A stretch of DNA of 64,000 bases from Pigmentibacter ruber. GTDB taxonomy: Bacteria > Bdellovibrionota_B > Oligoflexia > Silvanigrellales > Silvanigrellaceae. A model generated the notes under the pieces. That model saw nothing but the letters and a program-made list of their open reading frames with translations. It had not been told where the DNA came from and ran no database searches. This document shows, one piece after another, positions 1 to 8,481 of the stretch. Numbering within the stretch: the first letter of the stretch is position 1; each line of letters opens with the position of its first letter. Both the position numbers and the translations under genes were made by a program. The stretch spans positions 124,001 through 188,000 of the forward strand of contig NZ_WSSC01000001.1 in assembly GCF_009792895.1 (NCBI RefSeq), in the 5' to 3' direction.

Positions 1-1150
1 CACGTACAATATCAACAGGAGAAATGCCTAGTTTTTGAAGTAACAGTGGCCGATTTTGTAGTAATAAAGCTTCTAATTGTAATCCCAAATGAGTTTCAAA
101 ACCTGGCATGGTAGATAGGGGCACTTGATTGAATCCACCTTCTGCAATAGCTCCCAGATTAGGTTCTATAACTTTGAGATAAAATCTCATATAGGGATCT
201 GAAATTCTATATAAACTTTGTTTTAGAGGTTCTGTCGTTTTGAATGACCATAAAGGTTGCTTAACTACAAAACCAGCCACAATCAGATGATCCATCATTT
301 GGCTAAGAGTGCCACTGTGAGCAAATTCTATGCTCTGCCTAATTTCTAATAATGTTCTTGCACCGTCTTTTAGGCTATCTAAAATCTTTTTATATGTAGT
401 GCCTTTGGTATTAAATAAATCATGAAAAATATGATCAAATTCGGTAACAAGTAAGCCATTTTTTTCAAAGGCAAGTTGTTTTATATTATCATCAGCAGTT
501 ATATTAGGATTGAATTGCTCCAAATACCAAGGTATACCGCCAACAATACTGAGCAACTTATACATATCATAATGAGAAAGCTGCATGCCGAGATTTTGTA
601 AAAACTCAGAGCTTTCGCTAATGGAAAAAGGTTCTAAACTGATAGTTAAATTGATACGTCCAAAAAATGATGTGCTTTTTAAAATATTTTCCTCAATCCA
701 TGTTGAGACTGATCCGCAAAATACCAGAACCATGTGAATAGCTTGCTTATCCCACCAAGCTTTTAGTTTGGGGATAAAAGTAGGGTCTTTTGACGCCATC
801 CACGAAATTTCATCAAATAAAATAATGTCTCCTGACTTAATATGAAGACTTAAATGCTCAAACGCATCGCTCCAATCTAGAAAAGTCATGGGTGGGATTT
901 TTAGTACTAGCGCAAATTGATGGGCGAAATTATTTCTTTGTTCCTGTGCAGAGATACCATCTTCTGGAGCAAGACCAGCAAAACTCCAAAATGTTTGAGC
1001 ATTGGATTTTTTAGCAAACTCTTGGATAAGTCTGCTTTTTCCAATTCTTCTTCGTCCTTTTACAACAATTAAACTAGAAGCTTTTTTCTTGTATATAGCT
1101 TTTAGTCGCTCTAGCTCAGTTTTTCGGCCGATAAATAGTTTATTGGACAT
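1..1150 (-). CDS. AAA+ ATPase, ATPase_2/DUF234 type (3' end outside window)
   Basis: The reading frame begins at ATG 1150 and stays open for 383 codons to the window edge, so the C-terminus is missing. It opens with the IGRKTELERL signature of this family. A P-loop GRRRIGKS lies at residues 32-39 and a Walker B ILFDEISW near residues 110-117. The middle part (SLEPFSISESSEFL, then GGIPWYLEQF) and the winged-helix-like stretch near residue 280 match the archaeal-type ATPase plus DUF234 layout. These proteins are often found in mobile or accessory DNA and their cellular role is poorly known. The gene reads leftwards away from a set of TGCTCAAAA repeats that may be its operator. The family call is firm; substrate and function are unknown. 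Confidence 0.85.
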   Translation of the reverse strand, partial: MSNKLFIGRKTELERLKAIYKKKASSLIVVKGRRRIGKSRLIQEFAKKSNAQTFWSFAGLAPEDGISAQEQRNNFAHQFALVLKIPPMTFLDWSDAFEHLSLHIKSGDIILFDEISWMASKDPTFIPKLKAWWDKQAIHMVLVFCGSVSTWIEENILKSTSFFGRINLTISLEPFSISESSEFLQNLGMQLSHYDMYKLLSIVGGIPWYLEQFNPNITADDNIKQLAFEKNGLLVTEFDHIFHDLFNTKGTTYKKILDSLKDGARTLLEIRQSIEFAHSGTLSQMMDHLIVAGFVVKQPLWSFKTTEPLKQSLYRISDPYMRFYLKVIEPNLGAIAEGGFNQVPLSTMPGFETHLGLQLEALLLQNRPLLLQKLGISPVDIVR

Positions 1151-1164
1151 AGTAACCTCTATTC

Positions 1165-1227
1165 TGCTCAAAACAAATAAAACTATATTTTGAGCATTTT
1201 ACTTAGTCAATAAGAAATGCTCAAAAT
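1165..1227. promoter_or_regulatory. Three copies of TGCTCAAAA upstream of the ATPase gene
   Basis: TGCTCAAAA occurs at 1165-1173 and 1218-1226 and in inverse orientation at 1188-1196. The last two form a longer inverted repeat with 13-bp arms (1187-1199 and 1215-1227). The cluster lies 15-77 bp upstream of the ATPase start, where an operator is expected. A binding role is inference. Confidence 0.35.
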
Positions 1228-1417
1228 GATGTTTTTGGCTTCTTGAGAATTTTAGGATCAATTTATTCACTAAGATTCAATTGATGAAAAAAAAAGCAAT
1301 TAAAAAAGATTAAATTTATATCATTGGAATAAAATTAAAATATTCGGTAAGAAATTGAAAAGAATAGAAACGTAGCATGAAATTTGTAAACTAGTGTATG
1401 TTAACTATGGATTAAAC

Positions 1418-1601
1418 ATGTTTAAATTTTAATGTAAGCTTAGTTCTTCCATTTTTTATAATAATATTGATAATAGTATTTTCATATAAGATAAAACAAT
1501 CAGTAGGAAATTCAGAAAAGAATTTAGTAAAACAAGAAGATTCAAAAGAAAATTTTGCTGGTGAATTGACTAATTTTTTCAAAGGAATCAATAATCTCTA
1601 A
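1418..1601 (+). pseudogene. Possible small membrane protein with a frameshift
   Basis: ATG 1418 is followed by three codons. An extra T in the run at 1427-1430 would then shift it out of a 57-codon frame (1431-1601). That frame encodes a strongly hydrophobic stretch (LPFFIIILIIVF) and then a charged, lysine-rich tail ending at TAA 1601. With one T removed it would be a single-pass protein of about 60 residues. There is no clear Shine-Dalgarno site, and the 3' part overlaps a vgrG-like scrap on the other strand, so it may be chance. Confidence 0.2.
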
Positions 1602-1712
1602 TTTTAAACAGGGATTTATACCTTTTGGAATTATTTTTGTAGGGGAATCATTATTATCATAAATATGCATTTCAGATTTGTTTTTGTGCTGTACAAAGAC
1701 AAAGTTCCAATT
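1542..1712 (-). pseudogene. vgrG fragment
   Basis: Between stop codons lies a 56-residue reading starting NWNFVFVQHKNKSEMHIYD and ending in TGA at 1542. It resembles the DWDFILRL...EDWNFIFKHKNKEHEMIIFDD segment of the intact VgrG at 10100-12226 and also continues with a SF-K-ISQF pattern like the following VgrG strand. No start codon or other VgrG part is present, so this looks like a scrap of a second vgrG gene cut by the neighbouring IS66 remnant. The match is short and made by eye. Confidence 0.45.
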
Positions 1713-1723
1713 TTATTCATCTA

Positions 1724-1999
1724 TTAACCGTAAAGTGAAACTAATAATTCTAAATCCCGTTCTAGTAGCATAATATTATTTTTATATTTTAGATGATTAG
1801 GTGTAAATCGTCGAACCTTCACACATTGAGGTTTACTCGGCAATGTTTGAAGGTTCGACGATTTACTGAATAATGAACCAGAAAAAGGTTTATCATTAAT
1901 TTCATACTTAATTAAATTAACAAGTCCATAAATTTCTTTTCTAAAATCGACAGCTCTTACACATAAATAAATCGATGAAAATTCACGATAGTTTTTCAT
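1724..1999 (-). pseudogene. tnpB: IS66 TnpB (Orf2) protein, truncated
   Basis: ATG 1999 overlaps the tnpA stop (ATGA) and has AAGGA upstream, the normal IS66 arrangement. Residues IYLCVRAVDFRKEIYGLV and the following KPFSGSLF are the diagnostic first half of TnpB. After SLF the frame enters the palindrome at 1803-1866. It then leaves it into a stretch (KNNIMLLERDLELLVSLYG) that looks more like the early coiled-coil part of the IS66 TnpC transposase than TnpB. The expected TnpB second half (LWWDRNGF type) is absent. The frame is therefore a broken TnpB, possibly fused to a TnpC remnant. Confidence 0.7.
1803..1866. repeat. 64-bp palindrome: 26-bp inverted repeats around a 12-bp loop
   Basis: The arms 1803-1828 and 1841-1866 are reverse complements with one mismatch in 26. 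The outer ends read GTAAATCG and CGATTTAC. Because IS66-family ends start GTAA, the pair could be two IS ends left close together after a nested insertion and deletion, or a tiny non-autonomous element. The flanking bases show no matching 8-bp duplication. Confidence 0.75.
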
Positions 2000-2337
2000 T
2001 GCATTTCCTTCATAATATTGGATATCCATCTAGGACCTGGATTCATTGGAATTTTAATAATTATACCTCTTGGAAATTCAATTTTAATTTCATGCATTGA
2101 TACATCATAGCAGCTCACATTTTTTCCGATTTCTACTTGATAATTTTTATCTTCATTAATATCACTTTTATGAGTGACAGGTATAAAATTCACATTGTTC
2201 TGAGTTTTATTAACTTTTAACCAATTATATAATACTGCTTCTGATAATTTAAATTGATTACAAAATTCCCTCTTTGAAAGACCTGATGTGGAATATTGTC
2301 TTAAGATTCTTTGAGCTTCTTCCCTTGACCGGCGCAT
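1996..2337 (-). CDS. tnpA: IS66 TnpA (Orf1) protein
   Basis: The protein has 113 residues. It begins RRSREEAQRILRQYSTSGLS, followed by KREFCNQFKLSEAVLYNWL, the helix-turn-helix-like region of IS66 Orf1, and ends with the usual IEFPRGIIIKIP segment. The start at 2337 has GGAG close upstream. It overlaps tnpB by four bases. Length and layout are complete, but the element around it lacks tnpC, so no transposition is expected. Confidence 0.8.
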   Translation of the reverse strand: MRRSREEAQRILRQYSTSGLSKREFCNQFKLSEAVLYNWLKVNKTQNNVNFIPVTHKSDINEDKNYQVEIGKNVSCYDVSMHEIKIEFPRGIIIKIPMNPGPRWISNIMKEMQ

Positions 2338-2417
2338 CCTTGCTCTCCTTTTTATTAAAAAAGAAGTTATATTTCCATTTTAATTTTCGGTTTAGATGGT
2401 TTCGGTGACGCGCTTAC

Positions 2418-2557
2418 AATATATTGAATTATTTCACCCCAATCGCATCATTTATAACGATAGTATTTGTTTTTTAGATGAACAAAAAAAATTAATATGT
2501 TCCCTTCAGAAAAGTAAAATTCCATTTATTTTGATCTTAGCTAAGGCTCTGGCCTAA
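2418..2557 (+). pseudogene. Unidentified gene fragment next to the IS66 end
   Basis: Directly outside the IS66 end a plus-strand frame of about 46 codons runs to TAA 2557 without a start codon (it includes FHPNRIIYND and KSKIPFILILAKALA). It may be the tail of a gene broken by the IS. No family was recognised and chance cannot be excluded. The following 2558-2663 shows nothing clear. Confidence 0.2.
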
Positions 2558-2666
2558 AAATACTAGAAAGTAACAATTCTCACACCAGCTCTCACTAGCT
2601 ATGACGCATTCTATAACAGAACTATTCTCTCAGGTTTGAGACTTGGTAAAAAAACTTGATGAAGAA

Positions 2667-2694
2667 TAAAAAAAAACTTCTTCGCGCAAAGAAG
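2667..2694 (-). terminator. Rho-independent terminator of the LRR gene
   Basis: Immediately after the LRR stop codon the minus strand forms a CTTCTT/AAGAAG hairpin with a six-base loop, followed by a run of nine T. Confidence 0.8.
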
Positions 2695-2695
2695 C

Positions 2696-4537
2696 TTATA
2701 GTATAAAATTTTTCAATTTAGAATGATTCCGCTTAAATTCAGATCTATTTAACGTACCAGCTTGATTGTCACGAAGCGCTAGCTCTTCAAGCTCTGTTAA
2801 GCCAGCAAAGAGTGTTGGGGGAATGTGGGTAAGTTTGTTCCTGTCAAGACGTAACACCTTTAGCTTTGTATTCAATGCAAAGGTACTAAGGTCTAACTGA
2901 CTGAGTTGATTGTAAGAAAGCCATAGCTTTTCAAGCTCTTTTAACCCAGCAAAGAGTGTTGGGGGAATGTGGGTAAGTTTGTTATAGCCAAGATCTAACT
3001 CCTTTAGCTTTGTATTCAGTGCAAAGGTACTAGGGTCTAACTGACTGAGTTGATTGTAAGAAAGCCATAGCTTTTCAAACTCTTTTAACCTAGCAAAGAG
3101 TGTTGGGGGGATGTGGGTGAGTTTGTTATAGCCAAGATATAACTCCTTTAGCTTTGTATTCAATGCAAAGGTACTAGGGTCTAACTGACTGAGTTGATTG
3201 TCCTCAAGCCATAGCCATTCAAGTTCTGTTAAGCCCCCAAAGAGTGTTGGGGGGATGTGGGTGAGTTTGTTGTAGTGTAGATATAACTCCTTTAGCTTTG
3301 TATTCAATGCAAAGGTACTAGGGTCTAACTGACTGAGTTGATTGTAAGAAAGCCATAGCTTTTCAAGCTCTTTTAACCCAGCAAAGAGTGTTGGGGGAAT
3401 GTGGGTGAGTTTGTTACTGCCAAGATATAACTCCTTTAGCTTTGTATTCAGTGCAAAGGTACTAGGGTCTAACTGACTGAGTTGATTGTTAGAAAGCCAT
3501 AGCCATTCAAGCTCTGTTAAGCCTGCAAAGAGTGTTGGGGGAATGTGGGTGAGTTTGTTATTGTATAGATATAACTCCTTTAGCTTTGTATTTAATGCAA
3601 AGGTACTAGGGTCTAACTGACTGAGTTGATTGTAAGAAAGCCCTAGCCATTCAAGCTCTGTTAAGCCCGCAAAGAGTGTTGGGGGAATGTGGGTGAGTTT
3701 GTTAATGCTTAGATTTAACCCCTTTAGCTTTGTATTCAGTGCAAAGGTATTAGGGTCTAACTGACTGAGTTGATTGTTAGAAAGAGTTAGCGTTTCAAGC
3801 TCTGTTAAGCCCGCAAAGAGTGTTGGGGGGAGCTGGGTGAGTTTGTTATTGTATAGTTGAAAGTTCTTTAGCTTTGTAATCCCAGCAAGGGGGCTAATAT
3901 CTTTAATTTTATCTTTATCTAATAGACGTTCTCCATCAAGATTTAAACTTGTTAAACCCTTCACTGCATTTGTATCACATTTGTTACTTATTTTTTTTGC
4001 TGTTTTGGTTGCTTCGAGTCCTGTATTTAACCGACACCACTTTTTAAATGAATAATTCATTAAAATAGTTATGTTTTTACTTTCTGTGCCATTACCATGC
4101 AAAAGAAATTTACAGTGAGTTGCGGTGTCTAATGAATTGGGTAATTTGGATATATAGGCGTATTTCTGAGCGGAGGAAAAAGCGACTTTATGACATTTAG
4201 GGTCTTGTTGGATTGTGCTATCTAACACTATCGAAATATTGCCACTAGCGTTAGAGGGAATTTTTATGCGATAATCAGAAAGCTGTGAGCCTTCTTCATC
4301 TATCCCACCTGTGGTAATTTTACCATTTTTCTTTGCTAATTTTGCACTTAATTTCCCAGTTCCATCTGCTACAAGATAAACAATTTCATTTTCGTCTGCA
4401 TAACTCTTTTTAGACATGTGCGGCTTAGCTAATTTCGGCTCGAGATAAATTACAAAATCGCTACTCTCATTTGCAAACGTCATTGCTGGTAGAAAAAGCA
4501 AGGGCAATAGGCTTGCCTGATATTGTATTTTAAACAT
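2696..4537 (-). CDS. Secreted leucine-rich-repeat protein
   Basis: The start is placed at ATG 4537, where AAGGAG lies six bases upstream and a clean signal peptide follows (FKIQYQASLLPLLFLPAMTFA, cleavage near residue 22). A longer frame to 4603 would add a charged leader before the signal peptide. Residues about 30-190 form a unique N-terminal region with several cysteines. From about residue 215 to the end run alternating 24-residue LRRs: eight copies of a HIPPTLFAGL half and seven of a SQLDPSTFALNT half. At DNA level this is an exact 144-bp period. LRR proteins of this sort are protein-binding modules, often host- or prey-directed. The export path beyond the Sec signal and the ligand are unknown. 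A terminator follows the stop codon. Confidence 0.85.
   Translation of the reverse strand: MFKIQYQASLLPLLFLPAMTFANESSDFVIYLEPKLAKPHMSKKSYADENEIVYLVADGTGKLSAKLAKKNGKITTGGIDEEGSQLSDYRIKIPSNASGNISIVLDSTIQQDPKCHKVAFSSAQKYAYISKLPNSLDTATHCKFLLHGNGTESKNITILMNYSFKKWCRLNTGLEATKTAKKISNKCDTNAVKGLTSLNLDGERLLDKDKIKDISPLAGITKLKNFQLYNNKLTQLPPTLFAGLTELETLTLSNNQLSQLDPNTFALNTKLKGLNLSINKLTHIPPTLFAGLTELEWLGLSYNQLSQLDPSTFALNTKLKELYLYNNKLTHIPPTLFAGLTELEWLWLSNNQLSQLDPSTFALNTKLKELYLGSNKLTHIPPTLFAGLKELEKLWLSYNQLSQLDPSTFALNTKLKELYLHYNKLTHIPPTLFGGLTELEWLWLEDNQLSQLDPSTFALNTKLKELYLGYNKLTHIPPTLFARLKEFEKLWLSYNQLSQLDPSTFALNTKLKELDLGYNKLTHIPPTLFAGLKELEKLWLSYNQLSQLDLSTFALNTKLKVLRLDRNKLTHIPPTLFAGLTELEELALRDNQAGTLNRSEFKRNHSKLKNFIL
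2772..3871. repeat. 144-bp tandem repeats inside the LRR gene
   Basis: The motif AAAGAGTGTT recurs at 2807, 2951, 3095, 3239, 3383, 3527, 3671 and 3815, exactly 144 bp apart. The copies are nearly identical, differing mainly at exposed LRR positions. This suggests recent unit duplication or gene conversion and the ability to change copy number. Confidence 0.9.
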
Positions 4538-4797
4538 GTTTACTCCTTGAATTGAATAACTCTGGTTTGATTTTTTTCTAGTATGCTGGCATTTACATCT
4601 CACATGTCCAACTTCAAAAATCAGTAACGTTATTCTTTTATGTTACTTTTTAGTTATTTTCAATTTTGTAATAAATTATCGAATTTTATTTTATTCCTAT
4701 AAATTTAAGCTTTTTTATTTGCTTTTTATTCACTCATTTCAAGGAAGAACTGTGACCACTTCACTCAAATATTAATGTCTTATAACAGTACTAAAAT

Positions 4798-4833
4798 GTA
4801 ACACGTCAGGCTAGCCTTTGTTTTACCCACAAA
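4798..4833 (+). repeat. Left terminal inverted repeat of the IS4-type element
   Basis: This 36-bp end pairs with 6325-6360. The transposase stop codon (TAA at 4823) lies inside it. Confidence 0.85.
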
Positions 4834-6223
4834 ATAATTTGTAGTCATCTAATAATTCCATAAATCTAGTCCAACCTCTCCGCATAGATACTATTCTTGA
4901 ATTTCCATCTCCTTAACTACCGATAAATCCACTTAGTTTAGCAATCCAAATATAAATATCTTTGATACTTTGTGGTTTAATTGGAATTGGTTTATTCCTG
5001 TTGAATTTTTTATATAAAACTTTCCATTTGTATTCACTAAGAACATTTTCACAACTTTTTTCTTTTTCTTGTTGAAAGTATCTTGTTATCCAAAATATTC
5101 TCCAAGATAAAATAAAAGTTAATACAGCATATTTTTTTAAATTATTTGCATCCCTAAGTGGTGCTTTTTCAACATTAAGTCCCGATTTTATGTAACAACA
5201 CTATATTCCAACGCATGGAATATAATTTTACTTTATCCACAGCTTTTTCGAATGAATTTAATGGTAAATTTCTTAATGAAATAAAACATAATTGTGATTC
5301 TCCTTCCGTTGGATTTTTTTCAACTGCCATAACTGCTGTTATCTTAAGTATTTGTATATTATTGTTGTAATTATTTTTCGTTCTATTTGGTGGAGGATGC
5401 ATCGAAAATACTTTATAGACTATTGATAACTTTGCTTCAAGATATTTTCTTCCGATCTGTGAACTTGTCACTTTAATATTTACAATACCTTTTGAACGAC
5501 AATTTTCTAAAACCTCAAAGAGTTTTTCATCAGATTCACTGCGATGGCTTTTTTGTTTATTGTGCGGTTGTGGGAAGCTCTTATTAAAAAATTTTCATTC
5601 CAATCTAAACAATTTCTGTAAAGTTCATAAATATCTCCTTCTCTGTCTGCTAAATGGATAGTTTGTGTGTTCCAAAATCATAAGCAGTGCATTCTTTGAT
5701 AAGTTCAATCCATTTAGTACTTTCTTTTTTTTTCAATAGATAATCTCTGATATTGTTGTTTTGTGAGTCGCCCATTTTCTTTAAAAGTTTTACGATCAAC
5801 AAATTTTTGCCCCAGAATTCCTAGAGGGACGCCTTTATCACTTACTGCTAATAGCTCATGAGATATTAAGCCTTTAGTTTGAGTAAATGATGAATAATGC
5901 TTTGAGCAAAGACCTAAGTTTTTTGTTTGTGGTCTGTTAGGATAGCTCTAAATTAAAGTATCTTGTATTAGAAGAACCCTTGAGCATTCTTTTATCCTGT
6001 CAACAGTTCGCATTTTATGCGGTTGTAATATTTTTTCTGCTGTAATCTTTTCATTAGAAAAAAAACGATATCATGCTTTTATTTCTTTCCATGAATCAAA
6101 ACTACTGGATATATTTTTTTCAGACTGTTCAGCTAATCCAATGCTTATTTTTTTAAATCTTGCATCAAGACGTTGGTCATCAAAATCAACATTCAAAAAT
6201 TCCAAATTTATCCATGTTGACAT
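4823..6223 (-). pseudogene. Tn5/IS50-like transposase, multiply frameshifted
   Basis: The start MSTWINLEF at 6223 leads into the Tnp_DNA_bind segment (DDQRLDARFKKISIGLAEQ, then DSWKEIKA). After a frameshift comes YRFFSNEKITAEKILQPHK, then VLLIQDT with a stop shortly after. Near 5471-5175 the frame carries MAVEKNP, LRNLPLNSFEKAV and MRWNIVLLHKI, the C-terminal part of the DDE core including its catalytic Glu region. The end (KSGLN, AKLSGFIGS-stop-GDGNSR, RRGWTRFMELL) matches the C-terminal domain. At least four frameshifts or stops are present, so it is inactive. Confidence 0.85.
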
Positions 6224-6324
6224 TGCATTTGTATGAATCACACCCACCTCATTTTGAGTTAAGGAGGGCATCTATATTATGATATTGTACTCTTATCAAA
6301 AAATTGCATTTTGATTTCAATTAG

Positions 6325-6360
6325 TTTGTGGGTAAAGAAAAGGCTATCCTGACGTGTTAC
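6325..6360 (-). repeat. Right terminal inverted repeat of the IS4-type element
   Basis: This is the partner of 4798-4833. The flank 6361-6542 carries no gene that I can see. Confidence 0.85.
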
Positions 6361-6542
6361 GTTCTTTTTCTAAATACACATTCTCAACTATTAATTGGCA
6401 TTTAATAAAAACAAAATAAAAATTATATAACCTGCTTAAAATTATTCGTTGAAAACAAATATTCAAAGTTATGTTTCTATTTGAATCCAAGTACAAATTC
6501 TAGAGACAAGTCAAACTCATAAAACTCATATACTAACAACTT

Positions 6543-7199
6543 TTACTTTACTATTTCACTTTTAGTTAATTCAAATTCAGAATCATCAGACGCATTTATA
6601 AATTTACCTTCAAATTTATATTTAATTGGAAAACCTGGTGAAATTTGTCTATAATTAACTTTTACCTTTTCTGCATCATTATTAAACTGTGAACCAAATA
6701 ATTCGTAGGTTGGTATATAAAATTTATTTTTTATCATTCTCATATATGTACAATATAAAAATAAGCCATTAAAATAATAGGGTTTAGGCTTTTCAAAATT
6801 TTCAATAAATATAATATGCGGATATCTTGAACCCATAGATGTAGTTTCAATACAAATAGATTTATTATTTTTATAAATAAATGCTTGACGCCAATTAGTA
6901 TTATCTTTCTTGTATTTACCTATTCCTGGAAGATTGCGAATATTAAACTTTTTATTATTTATTATGATTGTATTTCTATAGCCTGTAACTTTCAAATTTT
7001 TATCTTTGAATTCAGCGTAATAATTCCATTCATCATCAGGGTCTTTTAAATATTTATCACCGTCTATAATTCCATCAAAGTTATTTGATTTATCAAAACA
7101 TTTGTAATTTTCTAAAATGTCATCATAACTATATATTTTTTCTGCGTATACATAGCTCTTAAGAATTAATAAAATAAATGGTAATATTATTTTTTTCAT
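6543..7199 (-). CDS. Periplasmic protein of unknown function
   Basis: The protein has 218 residues with a signal peptide (KKIILPFILLILKSYVYA, cleavage near residue 19). The mature part is rich in Tyr, Asn and Lys, with four cysteines and no recognised motif. It stands alone between a dead IS4 element and a dead IS1 element, on the same strand as the T6SS operon. An exported single-domain protein near a cell-wall-hydrolase effector could be an immunity protein, but only position and export suggest this; the two genes are 1.5 kb apart with IS and intron debris between. The frame is intact despite the decay around it. Confidence 0.6.
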   Translation of the reverse strand: MKKIILPFILLILKSYVYAEKIYSYDDILENYKCFDKSNNFDGIIDGDKYLKDPDDEWNYYAEFKDKNLKVTGYRNTIIINNKKFNIRNLPGIGKYKKDNTNWRQAFIYKNNKSICIETTSMGSRYPHIIFIENFEKPKPYYFNGLFLYCTYMRMIKNKFYIPTYELFGSQFNNDAEKVKVNYRQISPGFPIKYKFEGKFINASDDSEFELTKSEIVK

Positions 7200-7326
7200 A
7201 TATACACCTAGAACCTTTGTATCATTAAATGCCAGTTAAGAGTTGAGAAAGCAATTGTTAGGAATGAAAAAGTAGCTCGAATTTGATAGTTAATTTTTGC
7301 ATAAAAAAGTAACAAAGGAGTTACAA

Positions 7327-7452
7327 ATGGATTGGCCGAACCAGCTCATTAGCGTTTATCCTACTACCTGCAATTTTTTTTCTCAACTCTCTTCCAACTC
7401 TTTTTTAAAAATAAGTCAGAACTCAAATCCCCTGCTCACTGATGAAGGGTAG
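7327..7452 (+). CDS. Possible short ORF cut by the IS1 end
   Basis: ATG 7327 has AAAGGAG at good spacing and opens a 41-codon frame (MDWPNQLISVYPTT...) that stops just inside the IS1 end. It may be a real short gene or the start of one truncated by the IS. No homologue was recognised. Apart from this, 7200-7446 shows nothing. Confidence 0.2.
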   Translation: MDWPNQLISVYPTTCNFFSQLSSNSFLKISQNSNPLLTDEG

Positions 7453-8260
7453 TCCTAAACTCTTAATGTTTTGTTATAATGTAGCGCAAAATACAATACA
7501 GAACCGATATGATTTTCAATTTTTTTTGAAAAAGATAAAGTTTTTCTTACCAATCTTGAACACCTTTGTTTGATAGTATTATTTAATCTTTCAACCTAAA
7601 TCGTTAATCCTTTATTCTTACCAACCGAACTATGTTGTTCTTTTGGAAAAATAACTTCATAAGATTCCCAGAAATCTTTGTAAAAATAACCTTCATCTCT
7701 ATAAATTTTAGGTATTGACTCCCACAAACCATTTGCTCCTTTTGCTGATCTCGAGCCGATATACAAAGCAATAATTCCTGGATTTTCCTTATTTATCGCA
7801 ATCCAAATCTACTGTTTATTTTTTTACTCTTTACGAATGACCACATTTCATCACACTCTATTTTAACTTGAATTTTTTTTATTATTAACAACGAATTCAG
7901 GTATTTTTTTATCTAAATTATCGTATTTTTCATTGAAATATTTTTGAAGCCAGGGTTCAAAAATACCTGTGACACGTGAAATTCCAGCAATAGAAATTCT
8001 TTCAAGCAAAAGTTTATCCACTAAATTCAAAGTTTGTTCGGAAATAATTTTATTTTCTGGATTTTCTACAAATTGTCTTCCACAAGTGAGGCAACGATGA
8101 TTTTGTTTACCAGTTGAAATGAATCAATTCTTTTTGATTTGTGTACTTTGACACATTGGACAAATAGGCATTCTTACCCTCCAATTATTTTTGTATCATC
8201 ACTACAAAAATAATTGGAACTCTTCAATACCTTCACAGCATTAAGAGTTTAAGACTACCC
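7447..8260 (-). mobile_element. Defective IS1-family element
   Basis: The ends 7447-7468 and 8239-8260 are 22-bp inverted repeats with one mismatch (outer GGGTAGTC). The 0.81-kb interior carries a broken InsA/InsB-type transposase on the minus strand. No target duplication was found in the flanks. Confidence 0.85.
7455..8171 (-). pseudogene. IS1-family transposase, frameshifted
   Basis: The start MPICPMCQS at 8171 gives the first zinc-finger pair. After an in-frame stop, HRCLTCGRQF gives the second pair and SIAGISRVTGI the InsA helix-turn-helix. A second segment has CDEMWSFVKSKK (the DE-WSFV signature of InsB). The last has ERLNNTIKQRCSRLVRKTLS followed by FSK and ALHYNKTLRV, as in InsB C-termini. 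Several stops and shifts separate these pieces, so the gene is dead. Confidence 0.85.
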
Positions 8261-8265
8261 AAACT

Positions 8266-8481
8266 TTTAATCCAGTAATACGAGGATGGAATGTCTATTA
8301 CGGGAAGTTCTACCCTTCAGAACTTAATAAATTTCATATTTATTTAAATGAAAGATTAAGCAGATGGGTTAGGTGAAAATATATAAAGATGCAAGGTTGT
8401 ATAAAGCAAAGTTACAAATGGTTGGATCAAGTTGCAAAACAAAGAGCAAAATTATTTGCACATTGGAATGATATTATTTAA
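8266..8481 (+). pseudogene. Group II intron maturase C-terminus
   Basis: The frame reads NPVIRGWNVYYGKFYPSEL, then LSRWVR, a stop (TGA), then KYIKMQG...SYKWLDQVAKQ and LFAHW. This is the maturase (X) domain ending typical of group II intron reverse transcriptases. The internal stop and the missing RT domain make it a pseudogene. No gene is visible in 8551-8740. Confidence 0.75.

Larger units (their letters stand above)
1724..2417 (-). mobile_element. IS66-family remnant
   Basis: The remnant contains tnpA and a truncated tnpB in the normal overlapping order. At 2398-2417, outside tnpA, sits a terminal sequence which on the minus strand starts GTAAGCGCG, the typical start of IS66-family ends. 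The large transposase gene tnpC and the matching other end are missing, so the element is defective. A 64-bp palindrome interrupts tnpB. Confidence 0.7.
4798..6360 (-). mobile_element. Defective IS4-type element (Tn5/IS50-like)
   Basis: The ends 4798-4833 and 6325-6360 are inverted repeats of 36 bp with about three mismatches (outer sequence GTAACACGTCAGGCTA at the left). Between them a single minus-strand transposase can be followed across several broken frames. No target duplication was found just outside the ends. The element spans about 1.56 kb, the usual size for this group. Confidence 0.8.

Noticed and set aside
1849..1861. GGTTCGA as a possible tRNA T-loop
   Set aside because: It is part of the 64-bp palindrome; no tRNA arms can be formed around it.
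2772..3871. Regular repeats that could suggest a CRISPR-like array
   Set aside because: The period is 144 bp without unique spacers and the repeats are in frame as LRR units.
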